A DNA stretch of 64,000 nucleotides from positions 101,217-165,216 of the forward strand of contig JAAUZI010000049.1 of assembly GCA_014804645.1 (NCBI GenBank). Direction: 5' to 3'. Shown here piece after piece: positions 17,350 through 27,253 of the stretch (position 1 is the stretch's first letter; each line of letters starts with the position of its first letter). The DNA is from Lachnospiraceae bacterium (GTDB lineage: Bacteria > Bacillota > Clostridia > Lachnospirales > Lachnospiraceae). The notes under the pieces are model-generated. The model saw only the letters and a list, made by a program, of their open reading frames with translations. It did not search any database and was not told the origin of the DNA. A program made the position numbers and the translations under genes.

Positions 17350-20300
17350 ATGTTTGATGTGAAAAAGGAAGTTCCCGAGGCCCCATTGTATCGGGAGGAG
17401 TTTGAACATGACAACTGTGGAATAGGCGCCTGTGTGAACATAAAGGGAGAGAAAAGCCATGCCACTGTGGAAAATGCTTTAAAAATTGTGGAGAATCTGG
17501 AGCACAGGGCGGGCAAGGACGCCGAGGGCAAGACCGGAGACGGCGTTGGAATCCTGACCCAGGTGCCCCACGGCTTTTTCCGGAGGGTGACGGAGGCTCT
17601 GCACATACAGATCGGCGGGGAGAGAGAGTACGGCGTAGGTATGTTTTTCTTTCCTCAGGAGGAGCTGCGCCGCAACCAGGCCAGAAAAATGTTTGAGATC
17701 ATTGTGGAGAAGGAGGGGCTGAAGTTCCTGGGATGGAGGGAGGTTCCCATTTTCCCCAATGTGCTGGGTCACAAGGCGGTGGAATGTATGCCCTGCATCA
17801 TGCAGGCGTTTGTGGGAAAACCCGCGGATGTGGAGAAAGGACTGGCCTTCGACCGCAGACTCTATATCGCCCGACGGGTGTTCGAGCAGTCTACGGACGA
17901 CACCTATGTGGTGTCTCTGTCCAGTAGGACCATCGTGTACAAGGGGATGTTCCTGGTAGGGCAGCTGCGGACCTTTTTTGCGGATCTGCAGAGCCCGGAC
18001 TATGAATCAGCCATCGCCATTGTGCACTCCCGTTTTTCTACCAACACCAATCCCAGCTGGGAGAGGGCGCACCCCAATCGCTTTATCGTACATAACGGGG
18101 AGATCAATACCATACGGGGAAATGCGGACAAAATGCTGGCGAGGGAGGAAAATATGTCCTCCGAACATCTGACAGGGCAGCTGCACAAGGTGCTGCCCGC
18201 CATCAACAAGACGGGTTCCGACTCCGCCATGCTGGATAATACGCTGGAATTTTTGGTGATGAGCGGCGTGGAACTGCCGCTGGCGGTAATGATTGCCATT
18301 CCCGAGCCGTGGGCCAACGACAGGGCCATGTCCCAGAGCAAGCGGGATTTCTACCAGTATTATGCCACGATGATGGAGCCGTGGGACGGCCCGGCCTCCA
18401 TTCTCTTTTCCGACGGGGATGTGATGGGAGCGGTGCTGGACCGCAACGGTCTGCGACCCTCCCGCTATATGATTACCGAGGACGACCAGCTGATTCTGTC
18501 CTCGGAGGTGGGGGTGCTGGATGTGGACCCTGCCAAAATCAAGCGCAAGAACCGTCTGCGTCCGGGCAAAATGCTGTTGGTGGACACGGTCAGAGGAGAA
18601 GTCATTGACGACGAACAGCTCAAGGAGAGCTATGCCTCCCGGCAGCCCTACGGCGAGTGGCTGGACAGCAATCTGGTGGAGCTGCACGACTTAAAGATTC
18701 CCAATCAGCGGGTGCCGCAGTACACGGACGACGAGAGACAGCGGATACAGAAGGCCTTCGGTTATACCTACGACGAGTTAAAGACCAGCATTCTGCCCAT
18801 GGCAAATAATGGCGGGGAGGCCATCGCCGCCATGGGCGTGGACACGCCGCTGCCAGTGCTGAGCAAGACCCATCACCCGCTTTTCCACTATTTTAAGCAG
18901 CTCTTTGCCCAGGTGACCAACCCGCCTATAGACGCCATCCGTGAGGAGATCGTGACCTCCACCACGGTGTACATAGGCACAGAGGGGAATCTGCTGCAGG
19001 AGTCCCCGGAGAACTGCAAGGTGCTGAAGGTGAACAATCCGATTTTGACCACCACGGACCTGCTCAAAATCAAGAATATGAAGGTGGAGGGCTTTAGGGT
19101 GGAGGTGGTCCCCATCACCTACTATAAGAATACCAGCCTGGAGCGGGCCATTGACCGGCTGTATGTGGAGGCTGACAGAGCCTACCGAGACGGCGCTAAT
19201 GTATTGATTTTATCCGACAGGGGCGTGGACGAGAACCATGTGGCTATCCCCTCTCTGCTGGCGGTGTCTGCCCTGAACCAGTATCTGGTGCGCACGAAAA
19301 AGCGTACCCGTGTGGCGCTGATTCTGGAATCGGGAGAACCCAGGGAGGTGCATCACTTCGCCACACTGCTGGGCTACGGAGCCTGCGCCATCAATCCCTA
19401 CCTGGCCCAGGAATCCATCAAGGAGTTGATCGACAACAATATGCTGGACAAGGACTACTATGCGGCGGTGGACGACTACAACAGCGCCGTGCTCCACGGG
19501 ATTGTAAAGATTGCTTCCAAAATGGGTATCAGCACGATACAGTCCTATCAGGGTTCCAAGATTTTTGAGGCTATAGGCATCGACCAGACGGTGATTGACA
19601 GATATTTTGCCGGCACGGTGAGTCGGGTGGGAGGTATCACTCTCAAAGACATTGAGAAGGATATGGACCGGCTGCACTCCATGGCTTTTGATCCGCTGGG
19701 ACTTTACAATGACCTGACTCTGGACAGCCCGGGTCATCACAAGCTGCGCAGCGGCGGCGAGGAGCATCTCTACAATCCCGCCACCATTCATCTGCTGCAG
19801 GAGTCCACCAGGCGGGGCGACTACGACATGTTCAAGCAGTATACCGCTCTGGTAAACGATGAGAATTCGGTGAGAAATCTGCGCGGGCTGATGGATTTTG
19901 CCTATCCGAAAAGGGGCGTTCCCCTGGAGTCGGTGGAGTCCGTGGAGAGTATTGTGACCCGCTTTAAGACCGGGGCCATGTCCTACGGTTCCATCTCCAA
20001 GGAGGCTCATGAGACCATGGCCATCGCCATGAACCGCTTACACGGCAAGAGCAATTCCGGTGAGGGCGGCGAGGAGCCGGAGCGGCTAACGGTATCGCCG
20101 GACGGCTTGAACCGTTGCTCTGCCATCAAACAGGTGGCTAGCGGGCGTTTCGGCGTGACCAGCCGCTATCTGGTCAGTGCCCAGGAGATACAGATCAAGA
20201 TGGCCCAGGGGGCAAAACCCGGAGAGGGCGGCCATCTGCCCGGCGGCAAGGTATATCCCTGGATCGCCAAGACCAGGCACTCCACCCCCGGCGTGTCTCT

Positions 20301-21897
20301 GATCTCGCCGCCGCCGCACCACGATATATATTCCATCGAGGATCTGGCGCAGCTGATTTACGATCTGAAGAACGCTAATACCCGGGCCAGAATCTCCGTA
20401 AAACTGGTGTCCGAGGCGGGGGTGGGCACGGTGGCCGCAGGCGTGGCAAAGGCCGGCGCACAGGTGATTCTGGTGTCCGGCTATGACGGCGGCACGGGCG
20501 CGGCCCCCAGGAGTTCCATTCACAACGCGGGACTGCCCTGGGAGCTTGGGCTGGCGGAGACCCACCAGACGCTGATCATGAACGGTCTGCGAAATAAAGT
20601 GCGTATTGAGACGGACGGCAAGCTGATGAGCGGCCGAGACGTGGCTATTGCGGCTATACTGGGGGCGGAGGAATTTGGCTTTGCCACCGCTCCTCTGGTG
20701 ACTATGGGCTGCGTCATGATGCGGGTGTGCAATCTGGATACCTGTCCCGTGGGCGTGGCTACCCAGAATCCGGAGCTGCGCAAGAACTTTAGGGGCAAGC
20801 CGGAGTATGTGGAGAATTTCATGCGCTTTGTCGCCCAGGAACTGCGGGAATACATGGCCCGTCTGGGGGTCAGAAACGTGGAGGAGCTGGTGGGGCGCAC
20901 GGATCTGCTGAAGGTGAGGACGGATCTGCCCCAGAGGCAGCAGGAGATAGATTTGTCCCGCATTTTAGACAACCCCTATGTGGGCATGAAAAAGAGCGCA
21001 GCGTTTGACCCCAAGCAGGTGTATGATTTTGAACTGGAAAAGACTCTGGATGAAAAAGTGCTGCTAAAACAGCTTTCCAAGGCTATAGATGCAGGGCAGA
21101 AACGCAGTGTCACCGTGGATGTGGGCAACACGGACAGGGCTTTCGGAACGATTTTGGGCAGCGAGATCACCCGCAGGTTCGGGGATACGCTGGAGGAGGA
21201 TACCTATCATGTGCTGTGCAATGGCGCAGGTGGGCAGTCCTTTGGCGCATTCATCCCCAAGGGGCTGACACTGGAGCTGGTGGGTGACTCCAATGATTAT
21301 TTCGGCAAGGGGCTGTCCGGCGGTAAGCTGGTGGTCTATCCGCCTAAGGGGAGCCGTTTTAAGGCGGAGGAAAATATTATCATCGGCAATGTGGCCATGT
21401 ACGGGGCCACCAGCGGCAAGGCTTTCATAAACGGCGTGGCGGGCGAGCGTTTCTGCGTGCGCAACTCCGGGGCGAGAGCGGTGGTGGAAGGCGTGGGCGA
21501 CCACGGCTGCGAGTATATGACCGGCGGCTGCGTGGTAGTGTTGGGACGCACCGGCAAGAATTTTGCCGCAGGTATGAGCGGCGGTGTGGCCTATGTGCTG
21601 GATGAGGGCAACGATCTGTATAAGAGACTGAATAAGGAGATGGTCTCCTCCTATGAAATCACTTCCAAATATGACGTGCAGGAACTGAAAGAGATGATCC
21701 GGGAGCATGTGGCGATGACCGGTTCCGCCAAGGGCAGGGAGGTGCTGGACCACTTTGGGGAGTATCTGCCCAAGTTCAAGAAGATCATCCCCCACGATTA
21801 CGAGCGGGTGCTTAAGACCATCGTGCAGATGGAGGAGAAGGGACTGAGTGCGGAGCAGGCCCAGATCGAGGCGTTTTACGCCAATACGAGGAAGTGA
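17350..21897 (+). CDS. gltB: Glutamate synthase, large (alpha) subunit
   Basis: A 1,515-residue protein, full length for GltB. Domains run as follows: a class II glutamine amidotransferase after a 22-residue propeptide, with the nucleophile Cys23 in HDNCGIGACV; a central domain; an FMN-binding synthase barrel with GAMSYGSISKEAHE and GEGGEEPERL; the 3Fe-4S cysteines in CVMMRVCNLDTCPVG; and a C-terminal right-handed beta-helix (GVAGERFCVRNSGARAVVEG). It transfers the amide nitrogen of glutamine to 2-oxoglutarate, giving two glutamates, together with GltD. AAGGAG lies seven bases before the ATG. The gene has its own promoter with a striking leader hairpin and is separated from gltD by a repeat element. 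Confidence 0.97.
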   Translation: MFDVKKEVPEAPLYREEFEHDNCGIGACVNIKGEKSHATVENALKIVENLEHRAGKDAEGKTGDGVGILTQVPHGFFRRVTEALHIQIGGEREYGVGMFFFPQEELRRNQARKMFEIIVEKEGLKFLGWREVPIFPNVLGHKAVECMPCIMQAFVGKPADVEKGLAFDRRLYIARRVFEQSTDDTYVVSLSSRTIVYKGMFLVGQLRTFFADLQSPDYESAIAIVHSRFSTNTNPSWERAHPNRFIVHNGEINTIRGNADKMLAREENMSSEHLTGQLHKVLPAINKTGSDSAMLDNTLEFLVMSGVELPLAVMIAIPEPWANDRAMSQSKRDFYQYYATMMEPWDGPASILFSDGDVMGAVLDRNGLRPSRYMITEDDQLILSSEVGVLDVDPAKIKRKNRLRPGKMLLVDTVRGEVIDDEQLKESYASRQPYGEWLDSNLVELHDLKIPNQRVPQYTDDERQRIQKAFGYTYDELKTSILPMANNGGEAIAAMGVDTPLPVLSKTHHPLFHYFKQLFAQVTNPPIDAIREEIVTSTTVYIGTEGNLLQESPENCKVLKVNNPILTTTDLLKIKNMKVEGFRVEVVPITYYKNTSLERAIDRLYVEADRAYRDGANVLILSDRGVDENHVAIPSLLAVSALNQYLVRTKKRTRVALILESGEPREVHHFATLLGYGACAINPYLAQESIKELIDNNMLDKDYYAAVDDYNSAVLHGIVKIASKMGISTIQSYQGSKIFEAIGIDQTVIDRYFAGTVSRVGGITLKDIEKDMDRLHSMAFDPLGLYNDLTLDSPGHHKLRSGGEEHLYNPATIHLLQESTRRGDYDMFKQYTALVNDENSVRNLRGLMDFAYPKRGVPLESVESVESIVTRFKTGAMSYGSISKEAHETMAIAMNRLHGKSNSGEGGEEPERLTVSPDGLNRCSAIKQVASGRFGVTSRYLVSAQEIQIKMAQGAKPGEGGHLPGGKVYPWIAKTRHSTPGVSLISPPPHHDIYSIEDLAQLIYDLKNANTRARISVKLVSEAGVGTVAAGVAKAGAQVILVSGYDGGTGAAPRSSIHNAGLPWELGLAETHQTLIMNGLRNKVRIETDGKLMSGRDVAIAAILGAEEFGFATAPLVTMGCVMMRVCNLDTCPVGVATQNPELRKNFRGKPEYVENFMRFVAQELREYMARLGVRNVEELVGRTDLLKVRTDLPQRQQEIDLSRILDNPYVGMKKSAAFDPKQVYDFELEKTLDEKVLLKQLSKAIDAGQKRSVTVDVGNTDRAFGTILGSEITRRFGDTLEEDTYHVLCNGAGGQSFGAFIPKGLTLELVGDSNDYFGKGLSGGKLVVYPPKGSRFKAEENIIIGNVAMYGATSGKAFINGVAGERFCVRNSGARAVVEGVGDHGCEYMTGGCVVVLGRTGKNFAAGMSGGVAYVLDEGNDLYKRLNKEMVSSYEITSKYDVQELKEMIREHVAMTGSAKGREVLDHFGEYLPKFKKIIPHDYERVLKTIVQMEEKGLSAEQAQIEAFYANTRK

Positions 21898-21926
21898 GGG
21901 TACCGCAAAAATGGGACGCTCCAGGT

Positions 21927-22102
21927 GGGTAATCATTCCCGTGTGGACACGCTTGCGCTCGGATTCACAGCGTAGCAGTGCTAAACTCGTGCCGAATCAC
22001 ATTCGGCATAGCCTCGCAGAGTTTGCATAGCAAACTCCGCACTGACGTGTTCATGGAGTTGTGCCTAAAGCACAACTCCTGTCCTCACGGAAACAATTAC
22101 CC
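21927..22102 (+). repeat. Nested inverted-repeat element between gltB and gltD
   Basis: The outer arms GGGTAATCATTCCCGTG (21927-21943) and CACGGAAACAATTACCC (22086-22102) are imperfect inverted repeats. Inside are three near-perfect hairpins: GCCGAAT/ATTCGGC (21991-22007), GAGTTTGC/GCAAACTC (22019-22037) and GGAGTTGTGC/GCACAACTCC (22055-22079). There is no coding capacity. The architecture resembles a small non-autonomous repeat unit (MITE or REP-like) or a structured intercistronic RNA. Which of these cannot be decided from one copy. Confidence 0.7.
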
Positions 22103-22178
22103 GCCGGAAGCTGGATATTGCATGTGTTAAGTGTAGCATCATACAAGTGCAACAGGACGCTAATAGAGGAGAAGAGAT

Positions 22179-23672
22179 ATGGGAAAACCTACAGGTTTTA
22201 TGGAATATGAGAGGGAGGTGTCCGCAGCGGCGGCGCCTCTGGAGAGAATCAAACATTTCCGGGAGTTTCATGAGCATTTGCCCCGGGAGAAACAGCAGCT
22301 GCAGGGGGCCAGGTGTATGGAGTGCGGCGTGCCGTTCTGTCAGTCGGGCATGATGCTGTGCGGCATGGCTAGCGGTTGTCCGCTGCATAATCTGATCCCG
22401 GAGTGGAACGATCTGGTGTATCACGGCAACTGGGAGCAGGCCTACAAGCGGCTGAAAAAGACCAGCAGTTTCCCGGAGTTTACGTCCCGGGTGTGTCCAG
22501 CGCTGTGTGAGGCGGCCTGCACCTGCGGCTTAAACGGGGAGCCAGTGACTACCAAGGAAAACGAGTATGCCATCATAGAGTATGCCTATGAACAGGGCTA
22601 TGCGGTGGCGGACCCGCCCAAGGTGCGAACCGGGAAAAGGGTGGCGGTTATCGGCAGCGGCCCCTCAGGGCTGGCGGCGGCGGACCAGCTGAACCGCCGG
22701 GGGCACAGCGTCACGGTGTTCGAGCGCTCTGACAGGGTGGGAGGGCTGCTGATGTACGGCATTCCCAATATGAAACTGGAAAAACATATCATAGACCGCA
22801 AGATAAAGATTATGGAGGAGGAGGGCGTCGTATTCCGCACCGGCGTGGATGTGGGCCGGGACGTGAAAGCGCAAAAGCTCCTGCAGGATTTTGACCGGGT
22901 GGTGCTTGCCTGCGGCGCCTCCAATCCTCGGGACATCAAGGCGCCCGGAAGGGACGCCAAGGGCGTATATTTTGCCGTGGACTTTCTGACGTCCAACACG
23001 AAAAGTCTGTTGGATTCCGATTTTGCGGACAAAAAGTATGTGGATACCCAGGGGAAAGCGGTGGTGATTATCGGCGGCGGGGACACGGGCAACGACTGTG
23101 TGGGAACGGCCATCCGCCATGGGGCAAAGTCCGTGACCCAGATTGAAATGATGCCCAAGGCCCCGGATAAAAGGGCGCAGGACAATCCCTGGCCCCAGTG
23201 GCCCAAGGTCTGCAAGACCGACTACGGCCAGGAGGAATCCATCGCCCTGTATGGGCATGATCCCCGGATCTATGAGAGCACGGTGAAGGAATTTGTGAAG
23301 GACAAGAGTGGGAATCTGAAAGCGGTAAAGGTGGTAAAATTGTCCTGGGAAAAGGACCCGGAGAGCGGCCGCATGAACATGCGGGAGATCCCCGGCAGCG
23401 AGCAGACGCTGGAGGCGGATATCGTGCTCATCGCCGCAGGTTTTCTGGGCAGTCAGGACTATGTGACGGAGGCTTTCGGCGTAGAGCGCAACGAGCGCAC
23501 CAATGTAAAGACTGCGCCGGGACAGTATCGGACCAGCGCAGCGAATGTGTTTGTGGCCGGTGACATGCACCGCGGCCAGTCCCTGGTGGTATGGGCCATC
23601 CGCGAGGGCCGGGAGGCCGCTCAGGCCGTGGATGAGAGCCTGATGGGCTACTCAAATCTGGTGGTGCAGTGA
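22179..23672 (+). CDS. gltD: Glutamate synthase, small (beta) subunit
   Basis: A 497-residue flavoprotein. The N-terminal domain carries the 4Fe-4S cysteines in CMECGVPFCQSG and CPALCEAACTCGLN. It is followed by the FAD-binding GSGPSGLAAADQL motif and the NADPH-binding IIGGGDTGNDCVG motif, ending with GDMHRGQSLVVWAIREGR. It passes electrons from NAD(P)H through FAD and iron-sulfur centres to GltB. The ribosome binding site is AGGAGAAGAG before ATG at 22179. The gene lies 281 bases after gltB in the same direction; the repeat element between them could set the ratio of the two subunits. Confidence 0.96.
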   Translation: MGKPTGFMEYEREVSAAAAPLERIKHFREFHEHLPREKQQLQGARCMECGVPFCQSGMMLCGMASGCPLHNLIPEWNDLVYHGNWEQAYKRLKKTSSFPEFTSRVCPALCEAACTCGLNGEPVTTKENEYAIIEYAYEQGYAVADPPKVRTGKRVAVIGSGPSGLAAADQLNRRGHSVTVFERSDRVGGLLMYGIPNMKLEKHIIDRKIKIMEEEGVVFRTGVDVGRDVKAQKLLQDFDRVVLACGASNPRDIKAPGRDAKGVYFAVDFLTSNTKSLLDSDFADKKYVDTQGKAVVIIGGGDTGNDCVGTAIRHGAKSVTQIEMMPKAPDKRAQDNPWPQWPKVCKTDYGQEESIALYGHDPRIYESTVKEFVKDKSGNLKAVKVVKLSWEKDPESGRMNMREIPGSEQTLEADIVLIAAGFLGSQDYVTEAFGVERNERTNVKTAPGQYRTSAANVFVAGDMHRGQSLVVWAIREGREAAQAVDESLMGYSNLVVQ

Positions 23673-23733
23673 TAACGCATACATACCGGCGGGACATAAA
23701 TTTGCTTTAATAGAGAGCGCAGATGGCTGCCCC

Positions 23734-24228
23734 CTATTCGGGGACAGCCATCTCCTGTAATTCCAGATACTGGGCCAGCCGCTCAAAATGCGCGATCAAC
23801 TCGTCTCCCCACAGATAGAGTTCACTCCGCCACGGATGCCCCAGCATGCCGAAGGACCAGTCCGACGCAATGAAAAAGTAGTAATCTCCATCGGGCCAGT
23901 AGCTGGGGAAATATACATTGCAGTCCCGCTCATCATCATGGTAGTGATAATACAGGGGAATCCGCTCGCGGGGATTGAAAGTAAAGCAGTCGTGATTATA
24001 GTCCAGCGCATAGAGGAATCCGTCCTCTGGGACAAGGGACTCAAAAACCTCGTTTACCCGCGATTCCTGCTCCTGGGTCCAACCGTGTTCCCCCAGCCGA
24101 TATAACCGATAGGGATGCGGGAAAGAAAAGGGACTCTTATCCGGATTCCACATGGGGCTAAATTGATATTCGCCAAACATCCTGTCCCACAGCCGGTCCT
24201 CCAGTTCCCGATCCAGTATAACTTTCAT
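23734..24228 (-). CDS. DUF2716-like protein of unknown function
   Basis: A 164-residue acidic, aromatic-rich cytoplasmic protein. The stretch GDYYFFIASDWSFGMLGHPW together with FLYALDYNHDCF resembles the DUF2716 family as I remember it; no enzymatic motif is evident. The family has no assigned role that I can name with confidence. A TTGACT/TAAAAT promoter overlaps the end of valS, and AAAGGAG precedes the ATG, so it is probably an independent unit. A hairpin (23721-23753) covers the stop codon and may serve as terminator for this gene or for the converging gltD. Confidence 0.7.
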   Translation of the reverse strand: MKVILDRELEDRLWDRMFGEYQFSPMWNPDKSPFSFPHPYRLYRLGEHGWTQEQESRVNEVFESLVPEDGFLYALDYNHDCFTFNPRERIPLYYHYHDDERDCNVYFPSYWPDGDYYFFIASDWSFGMLGHPWRSELYLWGDELIAHFERLAQYLELQEMAVPE

Positions 24229-24276
24229 TGCGGTTTTCTCCTTTCGCAGCGCAGATAATAGAGTGTGACAATATTT

Positions 24277-24305
24277 ATTTTAGCAGGGAACCGCTGCCCA
24301 GTCAA
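24277..24305 (-). promoter_or_regulatory. Sigma-A promoter of the DUF2716-like gene
   Basis: Reading the minus strand, TTGACT (24305-24300) and TAAAAT (24282-24277) are separated by 17 bases. The -35 overlaps the last codons of valS. Confidence 0.65.
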
Positions 24306-26659
24306 TCGTGGGAAAGCACGATCCTTTCTGCCCTGGTGCAGGCCATAATATCCCCCAGAGACCTCTCATAAAACTCTCTGAGACCCTCCGGGCAGGAGAT
24401 GACCAGCTGTGGGATGGGGTCCTTCATGGACATCTGTTTTTCGGATTTGTCCTTGCGCACCTGGGCGATGACGCCCTTCAGATGCGCCCCGAAATCGAGG
24501 TACTCTTCATGTACCTGTCCGATGGTCCAGAGCGTCTGGTGCAGGGAAAGCTCCTCCTCGTATTTTCTATAAAAATCCTGGTAGATGTACTCCGTCATAT
24601 AGGGCGTATAGATGGCATACAATTTTAAGATGCCCAGCAGACTATAATAAACCGCAATCTGCCCGGAATATCTCTGGGCCGCCCCATGCTTCTCCGGCTG
24701 GTACAGCCTCTCCTTTGCAATCTCAATATAGTTGTCGCAGAAATCGCTCCAGAACAAGTTGTCGATCTCGTGTCTGGCCTGCCCGATCTCATAGTCCTCC
24801 AGCAGGGCAATGGCCTTTAAGGTGGTCTCGTTTACCCGCTGCAGTATCCATCTGTCCACGGGCAGCAGTTCAGACTCCTTATACTCTGCGGGCTTTGTGA
24901 AATCCTGTAACTGCAGGATGGCAAATCTTGCGGCATTGTACAATTTGTTGAGAAAACGCCTAGCTATTTTCAGCTCCTCCACGCCAAAGAATGTATCCGT
25001 CCCCAGTTTACTGTTTGCCGCCCAGTAGCGGATGGTGTCGGCGGAGTGGGTCTCAATCAGCGCCATGGGGGAGGAGGAGGCATTGTTTTTAGACTTGCTG
25101 ATCTTTTCGCCGGGCTTTGCCAGCACGTAACCGCTTATCATAATGTCTCTCCAGGGAATCTGTCCCGTGTGGTACAGGCTCCTTACAATGGTGTAAAACG
25201 CCCAGGTGCGAATGATTTCATGGGCCTGGGACCGCATGCCCATGGGCAGGATCTCCTCCCCATATCTGGCGTTGATAAGCGGGGTTATGGAGGAGGTGGC
25301 CCAGGTGTCGAAAACCGCCTCCTCCGGCACAAAGCTGCCGCACCCGCAGCTGCAGGGGCGCAGCGGCTGACTCTCCAGAGGGTTCACAGGCAGCTGAGAC
25401 TCCTCCGCAAAGACGGGCTCCCCACAGCTTTGGCAGTACCAGACGGGAAAAGGAACTCCGAAATATCTTTGCCGGGAGATGCACCAGTCCCATTTCAGGT
25501 TTTCCACCCATATCCGATAGCGGTTCTTCATATGCTCCGGGTGCCATCGGATTTCGTCCGCGGCCTTGAGGAACCGCTCCTTTTCGGAGAGCACGTCAAT
25601 ATACCACTGCCTGGAGGGGATGAATTCCACGTCTCTTCCGCAGCGCTCATGGATGGCGACCATATGGCAGATGGTCTCCTGTCTGTCCAGGAGTCCTTTT
25701 TCCCGTAAAAGCTCTATTATGTGGGTTCTGGCGCCGGCGACCTTCATGCCGCCGATGAAAGCCACGTCCTCCTGAATTGTGCCGTCCGGCAGGATAACCT
25801 TTTTATAGGGAAGGCTGTGTTTCTGATACCATTCCATGTCCGTGGAGTCCCCGAAGGTGGCGCACATTACCACGCCGGTTCCCTTGTCTGTTGCCACCGC
25901 TTCATCCGTCATGATGGGAATCAGAAAACCGTACAGGGGCACGGTGGCCTGCAGTCCCACATAACGCCGGTATCTGGAATCTTCGGGGTGGACAAAAATA
26001 CATACGCAGCCCGCCAACAGTTCCGGCCTTGTGGTGGCGATGGGCAGATTCCCCAGGGGCGTCTCAAAAGACAGATAATTAAAGGTGGTCTCGCACTCCC
26101 GGGTCTCCAGCTCCGCCTGGGCTATGGAGGTTCGGCACTCCGTACACCACAGCACGGGGGACTCCTTCATATAGGCCTTGCGGCTCTTAGCCAGTTCGAT
26201 AAAGGCTTTCTGAGATGTTTTCTGGGACAGGTCCGACATGGTCTGGTACTGCAGGCTCCAGTCCACACTGAATCCCAGACGCTGCCACAGCTTCCGAAAT
26301 TCTTCTTCATATTGTTCCACAGTCTTCAGGCATTTTTCCCGAAAGACGCTCCTGGGCAGCATGTGCGCCTTTATCTTTTCATCCCGCTCCACCAGACGCT
26401 CCGTGGGCAGACCGTTGTCGTCAAAGCCGAAGGGATAGAATACATCATAGCCCTGCATCCGCTTGAAACGGGCTATCATCTCCGCCTGGGTGTAGGAAAA
26501 GACATGGCCGATGTGGAGCTGTCCGCTCACTGTGGGGGGCGGTGTGTCGATGGAGAAGATGGGGCCTCCCTTTCCGTGCCGGTACTTGTAGATACCCTGC
26601 TGTGCCCACATTTGCTCCAGTTCTTTCTCTGTTTTCTGAAAATCATACTTCTGATCCAT
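24302..26659 (-). CDS. valS: Valyl-tRNA synthetase, compact form
   Basis: A 785-residue class Ia synthetase. The Rossmann fold carries HIGH (GQLHIGHVFSYTQ) and the signature KISKSKNN in place of KMSKS. The editing domain lies between about 190 and 330, and a zinc-ribbon-like cluster WYCQSCGEPVF / CSCGCGSF precedes FDTWATSSITP. The protein stops after the anticodon-binding helical domain and lacks the C-terminal coiled-coil arm of the usual 870-880-residue bacterial ValRS, so it resembles the archaeal-type short form. Identity as Val is supported by a T-box leader and overall similarity; Ile or Leu specificity is less likely. AGGAGG precedes the ATG. Whether a second long valS exists elsewhere is unknown. 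Confidence 0.85.
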   Translation of the reverse strand: MDQKYDFQKTEKELEQMWAQQGIYKYRHGKGGPIFSIDTPPPTVSGQLHIGHVFSYTQAEMIARFKRMQGYDVFYPFGFDDNGLPTERLVERDEKIKAHMLPRSVFREKCLKTVEQYEEEFRKLWQRLGFSVDWSLQYQTMSDLSQKTSQKAFIELAKSRKAYMKESPVLWCTECRTSIAQAELETRECETTFNYLSFETPLGNLPIATTRPELLAGCVCIFVHPEDSRYRRYVGLQATVPLYGFLIPIMTDEAVATDKGTGVVMCATFGDSTDMEWYQKHSLPYKKVILPDGTIQEDVAFIGGMKVAGARTHIIELLREKGLLDRQETICHMVAIHERCGRDVEFIPSRQWYIDVLSEKERFLKAADEIRWHPEHMKNRYRIWVENLKWDWCISRQRYFGVPFPVWYCQSCGEPVFAEESQLPVNPLESQPLRPCSCGCGSFVPEEAVFDTWATSSITPLINARYGEEILPMGMRSQAHEIIRTWAFYTIVRSLYHTGQIPWRDIMISGYVLAKPGEKISKSKNNASSSPMALIETHSADTIRYWAANSKLGTDTFFGVEELKIARRFLNKLYNAARFAILQLQDFTKPAEYKESELLPVDRWILQRVNETTLKAIALLEDYEIGQARHEIDNLFWSDFCDNYIEIAKERLYQPEKHGAAQRYSGQIAVYYSLLGILKLYAIYTPYMTEYIYQDFYRKYEEELSLHQTLWTIGQVHEEYLDFGAHLKGVIAQVRKDKSEKQMSMKDPIPQLVISCPEGLREFYERSLGDIMACTRAERIVLSHD

Positions 26660-26689
26660 ATGGATACCTCCTGTAAAATATTATTTTTT

Positions 26690-27042
26690 ACAAAACAGAC
26701 AAAAAAATCGCCCCAAGCCAACGCTTAGGGCGAACAACATGTCCGTGGTACCACCTAAATTCAGAAATATTTCTGCACTCATAACAATACGGGAAAAACC
26801 ATTCGCACGATGGCCTTCCGATATCGCTTCCCCTGATAACGGTGGGAATCTCCGTTGGAACCTACTGAGTGTATCCTGTTCGGCCCAAAGCTCAAAGGTC
26901 ACTTCCACACGCCCTTCACGAAAGTTCTCACCAGCCACTTTCTCTCTGTCCATCCGGAAACGTATGTACTTCTCCTCGTCGATGCCTTTTTGTCTGTATT
27001 TGTTATGGCATGGATAGCCGTCTGGCCTGCCATGCCCTGAAT
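26690..27042 (-). promoter_or_regulatory. T-box riboswitch leader of valS
   Basis: Read on the minus strand, the leader has a 5' stem (GGCATGG/CCATGCC), a long stem I with AGTA-type bulge (GAGGAGAAGTACATACG) and the conserved T-box antiterminator core TTTAGGTGGTACCACG near 26745-26762. An intrinsic terminator with TCGCCCTAAGC / GCTTGGGGCGA and seven T follows at about 26700-26733. Uncharged tRNA would bind the specifier loop and the TGG bulge and prevent termination. A GTG triplet followed by A in GAAGTGACC is a possible valine specifier codon, but I have not folded the stem and that detail is tentative. Confidence 0.9.
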
Positions 27043-27048
27043 AAGGTC

Positions 27049-27076
27049 ATTATACCATGTGTTTGGAGAATGTCAA
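27049..27076 (-). promoter_or_regulatory. Consensus sigma-A promoter of the valS T-box leader
   Basis: On the minus strand, perfect TTGACA (27076-27071) and perfect TATAAT (27054-27049) are separated by 16 bases, a few bases before the leader begins. Confidence 0.9.
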
Positions 27077-27253
27077 GGGTCGTTATTTTGGCAGACTAAG
27101 TCCAAAAAGTTTTTGTGTCACAGAATATGACGGGTTCGGCAGAGAAAACTTATAAAAATCTTTGCGCTGTCTGAAAAAACACTTGCCAAACAGGGAAAAA
27201 AGCGGTTAAATAGTACTGATAGATAAACTATGGAAAGGTATGGTTATAACACA

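Noticed and set aside
23721..23753. A terminator for gltD
   Set aside because: The stem is strong but has one mismatch, overlaps the end of the converging gene and has no T run on either strand.
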